Shown here piece after piece: positions 1-8,922 of a DNA stretch of 64,000 bases. Source of the stretch: Pseudomonas sp. IB20 (lineage in GTDB: Bacteria; Pseudomonadota; Gammaproteobacteria; Pseudomonadales; Pseudomonadaceae); contig NZ_CP046103.1 of NCBI RefSeq assembly GCF_009707325.1, forward strand, positions 1,289,810 to 1,353,809. Direction: 5' to 3'. The position numbers and the translations under genes were made by a program. The notes beneath the pieces are model-generated. The model was not told the origin of the DNA. It made no database searches and saw only the letters and a program-made list of their open reading frames with translations. Every line of letters starts with the position of its first letter. The stretch's first letter is position 1.

Positions 1-192
1 GTACAGGCTGTTCCACTTGCCTACTGCCTTAGGCAGCCAGGTAACCGGCACGCTGCCGGCTATACACTTGTAGGTTTGGCCTTTCTGGACCCAGTCGGTG
101 CACGGGCCCAGGGCGGCGCCCAGCCAGGCGGCGATGGCCTTGTGGTCGACGTCGGCGTCCTTCAGGTAAATCTCGATATCAGGTTGGCGCAT
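1..192 (-). CDS. Conserved small protein, 3' part outside the window (partial)
   Basis: The first 64 codons of a minus-strand gene are present; it runs off the left edge. The start is the ATG at 192, preceded by a GAGG ribosome-binding site. The N-terminus reads MRQPDIEIYLKDAD and continues with a Trp-rich stretch (WLGAALG, CTDW, VTWLPKAVGKW). I recall similar uncharacterised proteins in other pseudomonads next to the same genes, but I know of no assigned function. It lies 54 bp downstream of rlmA on the same strand and may be transcribed with dapE-rlmA. Confidence 0.6.
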   Translation of the reverse strand, partial: MRQPDIEIYLKDADVDHKAIAAWLGAALGPCTDWVQKGQTYKCIAGSVPVTWLPKAVGKWNSLY

Positions 193-246
193 GGATGTTC
201 CTCGTTGCGGGATTCGAAAATCCATTCGCGGATACTTAAAAGTGGG

Positions 247-1056
247 TTATTGAAGCACGAAATAATCGTAGCGCATCGACACCGTGACCTGCAGCGGCTC
301 GGCAGCCTCGATCACTTCGGTGCGGCGCTCGGCACTTGCGCGCCAGCCGTGGGGCGTCATCGCCAGCAGGTTGGCGCGGTCCTTGGGTTCGGCCAGGCTC
401 AGGGTGAACTCAAGGGTTTCGCTATGCGCCAGGCTCATGCCGTCCGGCACCAGGGCCAAATGCTTGTCGTCGGTGTATTCGCGTACCTCGTCGTACAAAC
501 GCTCGCGCAACTCCATCAGGTGGCCGGCGGTCGGGCCGACCTTCATCAGGCCGCCGCCGGGGCTGAGCAGGCGCTTGGCCTCTTCCCAATCCAGGGGGCT
601 GAAAACGCTGGCGAGAAATTGGCAACTGCCCGAGGCCAGTGGCACACGCGCCATGCTGGCGATCAACCAGGTCAGCGCCGGGTTGCGCTTGCAGGCACGT
701 TTGACCGCTTCCTTGGAGATATCCAGCGCATAGCCGTCGGCATGGGGCAGGGCCTCGGCGATCTGCGCGGTGTAGTAACCCTCGCCACAACCGATGTCGA
801 CCCAGCGCTGCGGCGCGCGTTCGGCGGCCAGTTCCGCAAGGCGCTTGGCCACCGGCGCGTAGTGCCCGGCGTTGAGGAAGTCGCGGCGCGCCTCGACCAT
901 GGCCAGGTTATCGCCGGGGTCGCGGCTGTTCTTGTGCTGCACCGGCAACAGGTTCAGGTAACCCTGGCGCGCACGGTCGAAACGGTGCCCGACCGGGCAG
1001 GCCACGCCATTGTCCACCGCGTTGAGCGGTGCGCTGCAAATGGGGCAAGCGAGCAT
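247..1056 (-). CDS. rlmA: 23S rRNA (guanine-N1)-methyltransferase RlmA
   Basis: This 269-residue protein methylates N1 of a guanine (G745 in E. coli numbering) in 23S rRNA using S-adenosylmethionine. The N-terminal zinc finger is visible as Cys4, Cys7, Cys20 and His24. A Rossmann SAM-binding motif VDIGCGEG lies at residues 86-93. Length and domain order match the RlmA/RrmA family. The start codon overlaps the dapE stop by one base (TGATG), so the two are probably translationally coupled. The macrolide-resistance relative TlrB has the same fold, but the context and zinc finger favour the housekeeping RlmA. Confidence 0.9.
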   Translation of the reverse strand: MLACPICSAPLNAVDNGVACPVGHRFDRARQGYLNLLPVQHKNSRDPGDNLAMVEARRDFLNAGHYAPVAKRLAELAAERAPQRWVDIGCGEGYYTAQIAEALPHADGYALDISKEAVKRACKRNPALTWLIASMARVPLASGSCQFLASVFSPLDWEEAKRLLSPGGGLMKVGPTAGHLMELRERLYDEVREYTDDKHLALVPDGMSLAHSETLEFTLSLAEPKDRANLLAMTPHGWRASAERRTEVIEAAEPLQVTVSMRYDYFVLQ

Positions 1057-2207
1057 CAGGCGAGCAACTTGATCAGGGTCTGGTAGTAGATTTCGGTCAG
1101 CACATCAAGGTCACTGGCCAGGATACGTTCGTTGACCTGGTGAATCGTCGCGTTGACCGGGCCCAGTTCAACGACCTGAGTGCCGAGGGTGGCAATGAAG
1201 CGCCCATCGGACGTGCCGCCGCTGGTGGATGCCTTGGTCTCACGACCGGTAATCGCCTTGATGCTGGCGGAAACCGCATCCAGCAGAGCGCCCGGTTCGG
1301 TGAGGAACGGCAGGCCCGACAGCGCCCACTCCACGTGCCAGTCCAGGCCATGTTTGTCGAGAATCGCCGCAACGCGCTGTTGCAGGCCTTCGACGGTGGA
1401 TTCGGTGGAGAAGCGGAAGTTGAACACCGCCGTCAGGTCACCGGGGATCACGTTGGTGGCGCCGGTGCCGGAATTGAGGTTGGAAATCTGGAAGCTGGTC
1501 GGCGGGAAGAAGGTGTTGCCGTCATCCCAATGCTCGGCGGCGAGTTCCGCCAAGGCCGGGGCGGCCAGGTGGATCGGATTCTTCGCCAGATGTGGGTAGG
1601 CCACATGGCCTTGCACGCCGCGAACGGTCAGGGTCGCGCCGAGGGAGCCGCGACGGCCGTTCTTGACCACATCGCCCACCAGCGTGGTGCTCGACGGCTC
1701 GCCGACGATGCACCAGTCCAGGCGCTCCTTGCGGGTGGCCAGGCGCTCGATCACGGCTTTGGTGCCGTGGTGCGCCGGGCCTTCTTCATCGCTGGTGATC
1801 AAAAAGGCCACCGAGCCTTTGTGGTCCGGGTAGTCGCTGACGAAACGCTCGGCCGCCACCAGCATGGCGGCCAGGCTGCCTTTCATGTCCGCCGCGCCAC
1901 GGCCGCAGAGCATGCCATTTTCATCGATCAACGCGTCGAACGGGTCGTTTTGCCAGGCCTGCACCGGGCCCGTCGGCACCACGTCGGTGTGGCCGGCAAA
2001 GCACAGCACCGGGCCGTCATGCTTGCCATGGGTGGCCCAGAAGTTGTCCACATCTTCGATGCGCATCGGCTCCAGCGCAAAGCCGGCGTCGCCCAGGCGC
2101 TGCATCATCAGCTTCTGGCAGTCGGCGTCGATCGGCGTCACCGAGGGGCGACGGATCAGGTCGATAGCGAGTTGAAGGGTCGGCGAAAGGTCGGCGTGGG
2201 CCGTCAT
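1056..2207 (-). CDS. dapE: Succinyl-diaminopimelate desuccinylase DapE
   Basis: The 383-residue enzyme hydrolyses N-succinyl-LL-2,6-diaminopimelate to LL-diaminopimelate and succinate, the desuccinylation step of the lysine and cell-wall DAP route. It is an M20 family di-zinc hydrolase. Metal and catalytic residues are visible: His73 and Asp75 in [11 protein letters not shown], Asp107 in GRGAADMKG, and Glu141-Glu142 in TSDEEGPA. Length equals the usual proteobacterial DapE. It is first in a leftward pair with rlmA. Two other succinylase-branch genes, dapD and dapC, lie within 16 kb but in separate transcription units. Confidence 0.95.
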   Translation of the reverse strand: MTAHADLSPTLQLAIDLIRRPSVTPIDADCQKLMMQRLGDAGFALEPMRIEDVDNFWATHGKHDGPVLCFAGHTDVVPTGPVQAWQNDPFDALIDENGMLCGRGAADMKGSLAAMLVAAERFVSDYPDHKGSVAFLITSDEEGPAHHGTKAVIERLATRKERLDWCIVGEPSSTTLVGDVVKNGRRGSLGATLTVRGVQGHVAYPHLAKNPIHLAAPALAELAAEHWDDGNTFFPPTSFQISNLNSGTGATNVIPGDLTAVFNFRFSTESTVEGLQQRVAAILDKHGLDWHVEWALSGLPFLTEPGALLDAVSASIKAITGRETKASTSGGTSDGRFIATLGTQVVELGPVNATIHQVNERILASDLDVLTEIYYQTLIKLLA

Positions 2208-2281
2208 GGGAAAACTCCGGGAAGCGTGTAATGGGCGCTGGGCGAATGTGGAATACAGAACCTGAATCGGCGCAGGTTCAA

Positions 2282-2368
2282 TGTGGGAGCTGGCTTGCCT
2301 GCGATAGCATCGCCGCGGCGTACCTGCTAGACCGCGGCGTCTGCATCGCAGGCAAGCCAGTTCCCGTA
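2282..2368. repeat. REP doublet (imperfect inverted repeat)
   Basis: Two arms, TGTGGGAGCTGGCTTGCCTG on the left and its imperfect complement ending AAGCCAGTTCCC on the right, enclose about 40 bp. The arms match the GTGGGAGC/GGCTTGCC REP type that is abundant in the P. fluorescens group and recurs in this window near 6092, 16946 and 40381. It lies upstream of dapE and downstream of ndvB. Confidence 0.8.
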
Positions 2369-2414
2369 GAAAGCAGGGCTAGGCCAAGTCTCACAAAACG
2401 GCCGTTATCTTATA

Positions 2415-2442
2415 GCAAAACGGCGGCCAGAGGCCGCCGTTT
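2415..2442 (-). terminator. Rho-independent terminator of ndvB
   Basis: A perfect 11-bp stem (AAACGGCGGCC, positions 2418-2428, pairing with 2432-2442) has a 3-base loop, 19 bp past the ndvB stop. Read on the minus strand the stem ends in a short T run (TTTTGC). Confidence 0.75.
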
Positions 2443-2460
2443 AGTGCATTGCGCAAGTTT

Positions 2461-5052
2461 TTACTCAGCCGTTGCCGGCTCACCCGCTGGCGCAGGTTTT
2501 GGCAGCGACGACAGGAACGCCATGATCAGCGCCGCGACGTACGGCAGCGATTGCACCAGCAGCATCACCACCCAGAAGCGTATGTCATTGCTCGGCAGGC
2601 CCTGCACCAGGTAGATCCCCAGCGCCGCGCCCCACAACAGCAGCATGATGAACATTTCTTCGCGGGCTTCGGAGATCGCTACCCAGAAGCCGTGGTTATC
2701 CGCGTTTTTCGGTGTACGAAAGAACGGAATGCTGGTGGTGAAGAAGCCATACAGCACCGCCTTGGCGATGGTGTGGGACAACGCCAAACCGGCCAGCGCC
2801 GCGCAGAACGCATCTTTCAAGTTCACACCCACCGCACGGCGGTAGAGGAAAACGATCTTGCCAACCTTGAACACGAACAGCGCCAATGGCGGGATCGCGA
2901 AAATCAGCAACGGCGGGTCGACACGGGTCGGCACGATGATCATCGCCGCCGACCACAACAGCGCGCCGACGGTGAAGAAGATGTTCATGCCGTCCGCCAC
3001 CCACGGCAACCAGCCCGCGAGGAAGTGGTAGCGCTGGCCACGGGTCAGCTCGGTGTCTTTGCCGCGCAATAGGCTGGCGGTGTGGCGCTTGATGATCTGG
3101 ATCGCACCGTAGGCCCAGCGGAAACGCTGTTTCTTGAAGTCGATAAAGGTATCCGGCATTAAGCCTTTGCCGTAGCTGTCGTGGTAATACGCCGCCGACA
3201 GGCCTTTCTCGAACACACGCAGGCCCAGTTCGGCGTCTTCACAGATGCACCAGTCGGCCCAGCCGAGTTCTTCGAGCACCGAGCGCCGGGTCATGGTCAT
3301 GGTGCCGTGCTGGATGATCGCGTCGCGGTCGTTACGGGTGACCATGCCGATATGGAAGAAGCCTTTGTATTCCGCGTAGCAGAGCTTCTTGAAGGTACTT
3401 TCGTTCTGGTCGCGGTAATCCTGCGGCGACTGCACCACGGCGATTTTCGGGTCGGCGAAGTGCGGCACCATGTGCTTGAGCCAGTTTGGCGACACGCAGT
3501 AGTCCGAGTCGATCACCGCGATCACTTCGGCATCCTTGGCGGTGTGCGGGATCAGGTAGTTCAGTGCGCCGCCCTTGAAACCGGCCAGGGGCGAGACGTG
3601 GAAGAACTTGAAGCGCGGGCCGAGGGTTTCGCAGTAGTCGCGCACCGGTTCCCACACCGCAGGGTCCTTGGTGTTGTTGTCGATGATCAGGACTTCGTAG
3701 TCCGGGTAATCAAGGGCAGCCAGGGCGTCGAGGGTCTGTTTGACCATCTCCGGCGGCTCGTTGTAGCACGGCACATGGATCGACACTTTCGGACGGTAGT
3801 CCGAATCGCCTTCCACCGGCAGAAATTCACGCCGGCGTTTGTGGGTCCACACGGCTTCTGCCAGTTCGTGGGCCTCGGTCAGCAACACGATAAACACGCC
3901 GAGGGCGCCGAGTGCCAGCAAGATACCGACGGTCACGCTGAACCAGGTGCTGTATTGCTGGCTGTAGTCGTAGCCGATCCACACCAGTACCGATCCACAC
4001 AGGAACGCGATAAAAGTCAGGAACGTACGGCCACGCTGGCGCAGCGACGAGCCGTCGATCATCAGCAGGGTCAGCGACAGCAGCGCAAGCACCACCGAGC
4101 CGATGGCCAGCACCCGCCACTGCGGGATAGCGACTACTGGGCCTTCAAAGTTGAATTTCTGCTGGCGCGCGGCGTTGTACACGCCCCAATAAGCGCCCGC
4201 CGAGCCTTCGTCGCTGACTTTCCACGGCTGGTCGAATGCTTCGATCACGAAGTAGTTGTAGCCCTGGCGGTTCAGCTTGTTGACCAGCGTACGCAGGTAA
4301 ATCGCCTGGTCTGCCGGGGACGTTTCATTACCCCCGCGCATACGGCCGTTACTCGGCCAGCCAACTTCCGACAGCAGCAGCGGCTTTTTCGGGAACAATT
4401 TCTTCAGATCCCGGGCGCGGTCGAGTACGTACTGGCCGGCCTTGTCCATCGGAATAAATTCCCAGAACGGCAGGATGTGCGCGGCGATCAGGTCGACATG
4501 CTTGGCCAGCTGTGGGTTCTTTTCCCAGATGTGCCATTGCTCGGACGTCGTCACCGGCACTTTCACGGCGCCGCGCACGCGGTCCAGCAGCACAATCAGC
4601 GCTTCAGGGGTGATTTCTTCACGGAACAAGGCTTCGTTACCGACTACCACCCGCACCACGCTGCGCGAGCTGTTGGCCAGTTCGATGGCGCGTTGGATCT
4701 CGCGCTCGTTACGTTCCAGGTCCGGGCTGATCCAGATACCGAGGGTCACGCGCAGGCCGAACTCTTCCGCCAGCTTAGGGATGTCCCCCAGGGTGCCGTC
4801 GACCGAGTAGGTACGGATGTTGTCCGTCAGCTTGCTCATGATTTCGAGGTCGCGACGCATTTCTTCGTCGCTTGGGTACTGGTCTTTCTGCGGGAACTGG
4901 CCTTGCTGGAACGGCGAGTAGGAGAACCCGGAGATTTGTTCAGGCCAGTTGGGGGCAGTGACCGGGCGGTTGATCAGCGCCCAGAAGCCGGTGAACAGCG
5001 CGGCAATTGCCAGCACCACTACCAGGTTGAGTCCAAATTTACGCGATGACAT
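2461..5052 (-). CDS. ndvB: NdvB-like membrane glucan synthase (GH17-like domain plus GT2)
   Basis: This 863-residue membrane protein probably makes cyclic or periplasmic beta-(1,3)-glucans, like P. aeruginosa NdvB. An N-terminal membrane anchor at residues 6-26 is followed by a GH17-like domain to about residue 320, then two or more membrane spans. A cytoplasmic GT2 domain follows, with HVPCYNE, VIDSDYC and the QRFRWAYG (QxxRW) motif typical of processive synthases. Further C-terminal membrane segments end the protein. The start chosen is MSSRKFGLNL at 5052; an upstream in-frame ATG at 5118 would add 22 unlikely residues. It is monocistronic, followed by a strong terminator and divergent from csdL. 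Confidence 0.85.
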   Translation of the reverse strand: MSSRKFGLNLVVVLAIAALFTGFWALINRPVTAPNWPEQISGFSYSPFQQGQFPQKDQYPSDEEMRRDLEIMSKLTDNIRTYSVDGTLGDIPKLAEEFGLRVTLGIWISPDLERNEREIQRAIELANSSRSVVRVVVGNEALFREEITPEALIVLLDRVRGAVKVPVTTSEQWHIWEKNPQLAKHVDLIAAHILPFWEFIPMDKAGQYVLDRARDLKKLFPKKPLLLSEVGWPSNGRMRGGNETSPADQAIYLRTLVNKLNRQGYNYFVIEAFDQPWKVSDEGSAGAYWGVYNAARQQKFNFEGPVVAIPQWRVLAIGSVVLALLSLTLLMIDGSSLRQRGRTFLTFIAFLCGSVLVWIGYDYSQQYSTWFSVTVGILLALGALGVFIVLLTEAHELAEAVWTHKRRREFLPVEGDSDYRPKVSIHVPCYNEPPEMVKQTLDALAALDYPDYEVLIIDNNTKDPAVWEPVRDYCETLGPRFKFFHVSPLAGFKGGALNYLIPHTAKDAEVIAVIDSDYCVSPNWLKHMVPHFADPKIAVVQSPQDYRDQNESTFKKLCYAEYKGFFHIGMVTRNDRDAIIQHGTMTMTRRSVLEELGWADWCICEDAELGLRVFEKGLSAAYYHDSYGKGLMPDTFIDFKKQRFRWAYGAIQIIKRHTASLLRGKDTELTRGQRYHFLAGWLPWVADGMNIFFTVGALLWSAAMIIVPTRVDPPLLIFAIPPLALFVFKVGKIVFLYRRAVGVNLKDAFCAALAGLALSHTIAKAVLYGFFTTSIPFFRTPKNADNHGFWVAISEAREEMFIMLLLWGAALGIYLVQGLPSNDIRFWVVMLLVQSLPYVAALIMAFLSSLPKPAPAGEPATAE

Positions 5053-5269
5053 GGCTATTTCGGGTTCCAAAAGGTGTGGAACGAAAAGAGGTGTCGGCCT
5101 ACACCGAACGGCGCGCATCCTACACCGGCCTTTCCCTGAGCGTACAGCAGACAGAGAAAAGCCGGACGTTAGTCAGCGAAAGACCATCGAAGTTCTTTAC
5201 TTGTAGCTTGTCGCTTCGATCTTGTCGCCGTGTAGTCCATAATGCGCGCCGGTTTTTGGGGTAATGGTC

Positions 5270-6079
5270 ATGAGCACAGAAGATCCGCGGTTTGCAGGCG
5301 TTGCCCGCTTATATGGCATTGAAGGCCTGGAACGCTTGAAGGCGGCCCATGTGGCGATCGTCGGCGTCGGCGGCGTGGGCTCGTGGGCGGCGGAAGCCAT
5401 GGCCCGTTGCGGGGTAGGCGAGATTTCGCTGTTTGACCTGGACGATGTGTGCGTCAGCAACAGCAACCGCCAGTTGCACGCCCTGGACAGCACGGTGGGC
5501 AAGCCCAAGGTCGAAGTGATGGCCGAACGCCTGCGCAGCATCAACCCGGATTGCACCGTGCATGCGGTGGCGGACTTCGTCACGCGAGACACCATGGCCG
5601 AGTACATCACCCCGAACATTGATTGCGTGATCGACTGCATCGACGCCGTCAACGCCAAGGCCGCGCTGATTGCCTGGTGCAAGCGCCGCAAGATCCAGAT
5701 CATCACCACCGGCGGCGCGGGCGGGCAGATCGACCCGACGCTGATCCAGGTCTGCGACCTGAACCGCACCTTCAACGACCCATTGGCCTCGAAAGTGCGT
5801 TCTACGCTGCGCCGTGACTACGGTTTCTCGCGCACCGTGACCCGCCATTACAGCGTGCCGTGTGTGTTTTCCACCGAGCAACTGCGCTACCCGAAGCCGG
5901 ACGGCAGCATCTGTTTGCAGAAGAGTTTTGTCGGCGATGGGGTGAAGCTGGACTGCGCCGGTGGGTTTGGCGCGGTGATGATGGTGACAGCCACCTTCGG
6001 CATGGTGGCGGCGACCAAGGCGGTGGACAAGATCGTGGCGGGGGTGCGCAGGCCTTCAGAGCGGGTCAAGCCCGCCTGA
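5270..6079 (+). CDS. tcdA: tRNA threonylcarbamoyladenosine dehydratase (TcdA/CsdL)
   Basis: This 269-residue E1-like enzyme catalyses ATP-dependent cyclisation of t6A37 to ct6A37 in tRNAs. A Rossmann motif VGVGGVGSWAAEA lies near residues 31-43, followed by FDLDDVCVSNSNRQ, the nucleotide-binding and Arg-containing signature of ThiF/MoeB-like adenylyltransferases. The ATG at 5270 is chosen because GGGG at 5258-5261 lies 8 bases before it; the ATG at 5264 is only 2 bases from that site. It converges on csdE-csdA, the sulfur-transfer pair it partners with in E. coli (CsdL), which supports the assignment. Confidence 0.9.
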   Translation: MSTEDPRFAGVARLYGIEGLERLKAAHVAIVGVGGVGSWAAEAMARCGVGEISLFDLDDVCVSNSNRQLHALDSTVGKPKVEVMAERLRSINPDCTVHAVADFVTRDTMAEYITPNIDCVIDCIDAVNAKAALIAWCKRRKIQIITTGGAGGQIDPTLIQVCDLNRTFNDPLASKVRSTLRRDYGFSRTVTRHYSVPCVFSTEQLRYPKPDGSICLQKSFVGDGVKLDCAGGFGAVMMVTATFGMVAATKAVDKIVAGVRRPSERVKPA

Positions 6080-6183
6080 ATTTCACTTAAATGTGGGAGC
6101 AGGCAAGCCAGCTCCCACATTTAGTTTTAGCTAATTTCACTTAAATGTGGGAGCAGGCAAGCCAGCTCCCACATTTAGTTTTA
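6079..6183. repeat. 54-bp tandem duplication of a REP palindrome
   Basis: Two identical units, 6079-6129 and 6133-6183, each contain AATTTCACTTAAATG, the inverted repeat TGTGGGAGC...GCTCCCACA, and TTAGTTTTA. The first unit begins at the last base of the tcdA stop codon and the second reaches into the 3' end of csdE. The palindromes sit between convergent genes and could act as bidirectional terminators. Confidence 0.85.
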
Positions 6184-6588
6184 TATGAGGCTTAATTCGC
6201 GCATGCGCAGCAGGACTGCATTGAGGCCATTGCTGCGCGAAGGTGACAACTGGCGGGAAAGCCCCAACTGAGTGAACCAACCCGGCAAATCGACCGCCTG
6301 CAACTCGGCCGCCGACAGCCCATTAACCCGCGCCAGCAACAACGCCACCAGCCCTCGAATCATGCGCGCATCGCTGCTCGCTGCGAACTGCCAATGGCCG
6401 TCCTGCAAACGGCCCACCAACCACACCAGGCTTTCGCAGCCCTGCACCAGGTTGGCTTCAACCTTGTCCTCATCCGCCAAAGCCGGCAGCCGCTCGCCCC
6501 ATTGCATCAGCATGCGCGCACGTTGCTCCCAGCTGCCTACCGCCTGAAAAGCCTCCAGCGCGGCCACTGCTTCCACCGGCAGGCTCAT
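6181..6588 (-). CDS. csdE: SufE/CsdE sulfur-acceptor protein
   Basis: The 135-residue SufE-family protein accepts persulfide sulfur from a cysteine desulfurase. The acceptor cysteine is Cys51 in LVQGCESLVW, the family signature. Length matches SufE/CsdE. Its start overlaps the end of csdA by 4 bases, so the two form a coupled desulfurase-acceptor pair. CsdE also interacts with CsdL in E. coli, and the csdL homologue faces it here. Confidence 0.92.
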   Translation of the reverse strand: MSLPVEAVAALEAFQAVGSWEQRARMLMQWGERLPALADEDKVEANLVQGCESLVWLVGRLQDGHWQFAASSDARMIRGLVALLLARVNGLSAAELQAVDLPGWFTQLGLSRQLSPSRSNGLNAVLLRMRELSLI

Positions 6589-7790
6589 CGCAACATATCC
6601 AACGCCTGGTCCAGCGCTTCAAAGAAGCGTTCCAGGTCATCGGAGTCGTTGTACAGCGCCAGGGACACACGGATCGCCCCGGTCAAATGCATCGCCTTGA
6701 GCAATGGCATTGCACAGTGATGGCCGGCACGCACGGCGATGCCTTGCTCGGTCAGCAGGTGCGCAAGGTCGGCGTTGTGCACGCCTTCCACCACAAAGCT
6801 TGCCAGCGCCACCTGCGGCGAGCCCAATACGCGAACGCCTTTGCGCGCGGTCAACCCGCGTAGCAGGTAGTCATGCAGCGCCGCTTCATGGGCGACCACG
6901 GCGGTTTGATCCAGCGAGCTGAGGTAATCCAGGCTGGCGCCCAGGCCGATCACGCTGGCAATCGGCGGTGTGCCCGCTTCAAAACCCAATGGCGCGGGGC
7001 GAAAGCTGGCGCTGTGGTAGTCCGCCAGTTGCACCATCTCGCCACCAAACTGCCAGTGACGCAGGTGATGCAGGGCTTCGTTGCGGCCATACAGCACGCC
7101 AACGCCATCCGGGCCGTAGAGTTTGTGGCTGGAAAATACGTAAAAGTCGCAACCCAGCGCCTGCACGTCGTGGCGGCCGTGCACGATGCCCTGGGCGCCA
7201 TCGACCACGGTCAGCGCGCCGTGAGCCTTGGCCATCGCCAGTAAGGCCTCCAGTGGCTGCCAGGCGCCGAGCACGTTGGATAACTGGCTCACCGCCAGCA
7301 GGCGCGTGCGCGGCCCGATCAGTTCGGCGGCGGCGCGCAGGTCAATCACGCCGTCATCGCTCAGCGGCACTACCACCAGCGTGAGCGCGCGACGCTTGGC
7401 CAGTTGCTGCCAAGGCAGCAGGTTGGCGTGGTGTTCCAGGGCGCTGATGACAATCTCATCGCCCGCATTGAATAAGTGCTCCAGGCCATAGGCCAGGAGG
7501 TTCAGCGCAGAGGTTGCGCCGTGGGTAAAGATGATTTGCCCGCTGTCCCCCGCGTTCAACCACTGCGCGACCTTGCTGCGACTGTCTTCAAAGGCCTGGG
7601 TCGCATGGGCGCCCGGCAAATGCTGGGCACGGTGCACATTGGCTGCGCCATTGGCGTAGTAATGGCTGATGGCATCCAACAGGGCTTGGGGTTTTTGCGT
7701 GGTGGCGGCGTTGTCCAGGTAGGTCTGGTCTTGCCGTTGCAGGGTGGCGATGGCCGGGAAATCGGCGCGCCAGGGAGAGGGCACAAGCAT
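6585..7790 (-). CDS. csdA: Cysteine desulfurase CsdA (SufS/CsdA group II)
   Basis: The 401-residue PLP enzyme removes sulfur from cysteine as enzyme-bound persulfide and passes it to CsdE. PLP-binding Lys223 is seen in FSSHKLYGPDG and the persulfide cysteine Cys359 in RAGHHCAMP, the short-loop group II arrangement. The ATG at 7790 (MLVPSPWRADFP) is preferred; a TTG at 7799 would add three residues. No strong Shine-Dalgarno is visible for either. It overlaps csdE by 4 bases. No complete suf or isc operon is present in the window. Confidence 0.92.
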   Translation of the reverse strand: MLVPSPWRADFPAIATLQRQDQTYLDNAATTQKPQALLDAISHYYANGAANVHRAQHLPGAHATQAFEDSRSKVAQWLNAGDSGQIIFTHGATSALNLLAYGLEHLFNAGDEIVISALEHHANLLPWQQLAKRRALTLVVVPLSDDGVIDLRAAAELIGPRTRLLAVSQLSNVLGAWQPLEALLAMAKAHGALTVVDGAQGIVHGRHDVQALGCDFYVFSSHKLYGPDGVGVLYGRNEALHHLRHWQFGGEMVQLADYHSASFRPAPLGFEAGTPPIASVIGLGASLDYLSSLDQTAVVAHEAALHDYLLRGLTARKGVRVLGSPQVALASFVVEGVHNADLAHLLTEQGIAVRAGHHCAMPLLKAMHLTGAIRVSLALYNDSDDLERFFEALDQALDMLR

Positions 7791-7810
7791 GGTGTTCAAG
7801 ACTCGTATAA

Positions 7811-7834
7811 GCGAGCCCCAGGAGCGGGGCCCGC
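7811..7834 (-). terminator. Possible terminator downstream of dapD
   Basis: A GC-rich hairpin (GCCCC at 7815-7819 with GGGGC at 7826-7830, extended by outer GCG/CGC pairs) lies about 20 bp past the dapD stop on the minus strand. The T tract after it is poor, so this is a moderate call. Confidence 0.45.
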
Positions 7835-7854
7835 TAGTGGCATCGAGTGGCTGC

Positions 7855-8889
7855 TTAGTTGTGAGCGTGCAGCGCTTCGTTCAGTTCGATGGCCGATTTG
7901 TGGGTTTTGCACTCCACGGCACCGGTCTCGGAGTTACGGCGGAACAGCAGGTCCGGCTGGCCGGCCAGCTCGCGCGCCTTGACCACTTTGACCAGTTGGT
8001 TCTGCTCGTCGAGCAGCGCAACCTTGGTCCCAGCGGTGACGTACAGGCCCGATTCCACCTTGTTACGGTCGCCCAACGGGATGCCGATACCGGCGTTGGC
8101 GCCGATCAGGCACTCTTCGCCGACTTTGATCACGATGTTGCCGCCGCCCGACAGGGTGCCCATGGTGGAGCAACCGCCGCCCAGGTCCGAATTCTTGCCC
8201 ACGAACACGCCAGCCGACACGCGGCCTTCGATCATGCCCGGACCTTCAGTGCCGGCGTTGAAGTTGATGAAACCTTCGTGCATCACGGTGGTGCCTTCGC
8301 CCACGTAGGCGCCCAGGCGGATACGCGCGGCGTCCGCGATGCGCACGCCGGCTGGGACCACGTAGTCGGTCATTTTCGGGAACTTGTCCACCGAGAACAC
8401 TTCCAGCAGATCGCCACGCAGGCGCGCTTCCAGTTGGCGTTCAGCCAGTTCGCTGATGTCGATCGCGCCCTGGCTGGTCCAGGCCACGTTCGGCAGCTGT
8501 GGGAACACACCGGCCAGGCTCAGGCCATGCGGCTTAACCAGGCGATGGGACAGCAGGTGCAGCTTGAGGTAGGCCTCAGGCGTGGAGGTCAGTGCAGCGT
8601 CTTCGGCCAGCAGGGTGGCGACCAGCGGGGTGTGGCTTTCAGCCAGGCGGCTCAGCAGGGCGGCTTGGGTTGCGTCGACGCCTTTGAGCGCGTCAGCCAG
8701 TTGCAGGGCCTGGGAGACGGTGAAGGTGATGGCCTGGTTGCCTTCGGTGTAACCGAGGATCGGTGCAATGGCGGCAATGATTTCATCCGACGGGTTGAGC
8801 AAGGGTTGTGCGTAAAACACTTCCAGCCAAGCACCTTGGCGGTTCTGAGTGCCGACGCCGAAGCCCAGGCTGAACAGGGAATTGGACAT
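7855..8889 (-). CDS. dapD: Tetrahydrodipicolinate N-succinyltransferase DapD
   Basis: The 344-residue enzyme transfers succinyl from succinyl-CoA to tetrahydrodipicolinate, the first committed step of the succinylase DAP branch. It is the longer DapD form found in Pseudomonas. The central third shows left-handed beta-helix hexapeptide repeats (for example VGKNSDLGGG, GEECLIGANAGIGIPLG). It lies 33 bp downstream of the ArsC-like gene on the same strand. Substrate flow continues through DapC and DapE, also encoded in this window. Confidence 0.93.
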   Translation of the reverse strand: MSNSLFSLGFGVGTQNRQGAWLEVFYAQPLLNPSDEIIAAIAPILGYTEGNQAITFTVSQALQLADALKGVDATQAALLSRLAESHTPLVATLLAEDAALTSTPEAYLKLHLLSHRLVKPHGLSLAGVFPQLPNVAWTSQGAIDISELAERQLEARLRGDLLEVFSVDKFPKMTDYVVPAGVRIADAARIRLGAYVGEGTTVMHEGFINFNAGTEGPGMIEGRVSAGVFVGKNSDLGGGCSTMGTLSGGGNIVIKVGEECLIGANAGIGIPLGDRNKVESGLYVTAGTKVALLDEQNQLVKVVKARELAGQPDLLFRRNSETGAVECKTHKSAIELNEALHAHN

Positions 8890-8922
8890 GCTGTTACCTC
8901 TACAAAAATGGAAAGGGCTGGC

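Noticed and set aside
3181..5049. Plus-strand open frame of 622 codons opposite ndvB
   Set aside because: Composition (His, Arg and Gln rich, no domain) is that of a reverse-complement shadow, and the ndvB protein is clear.
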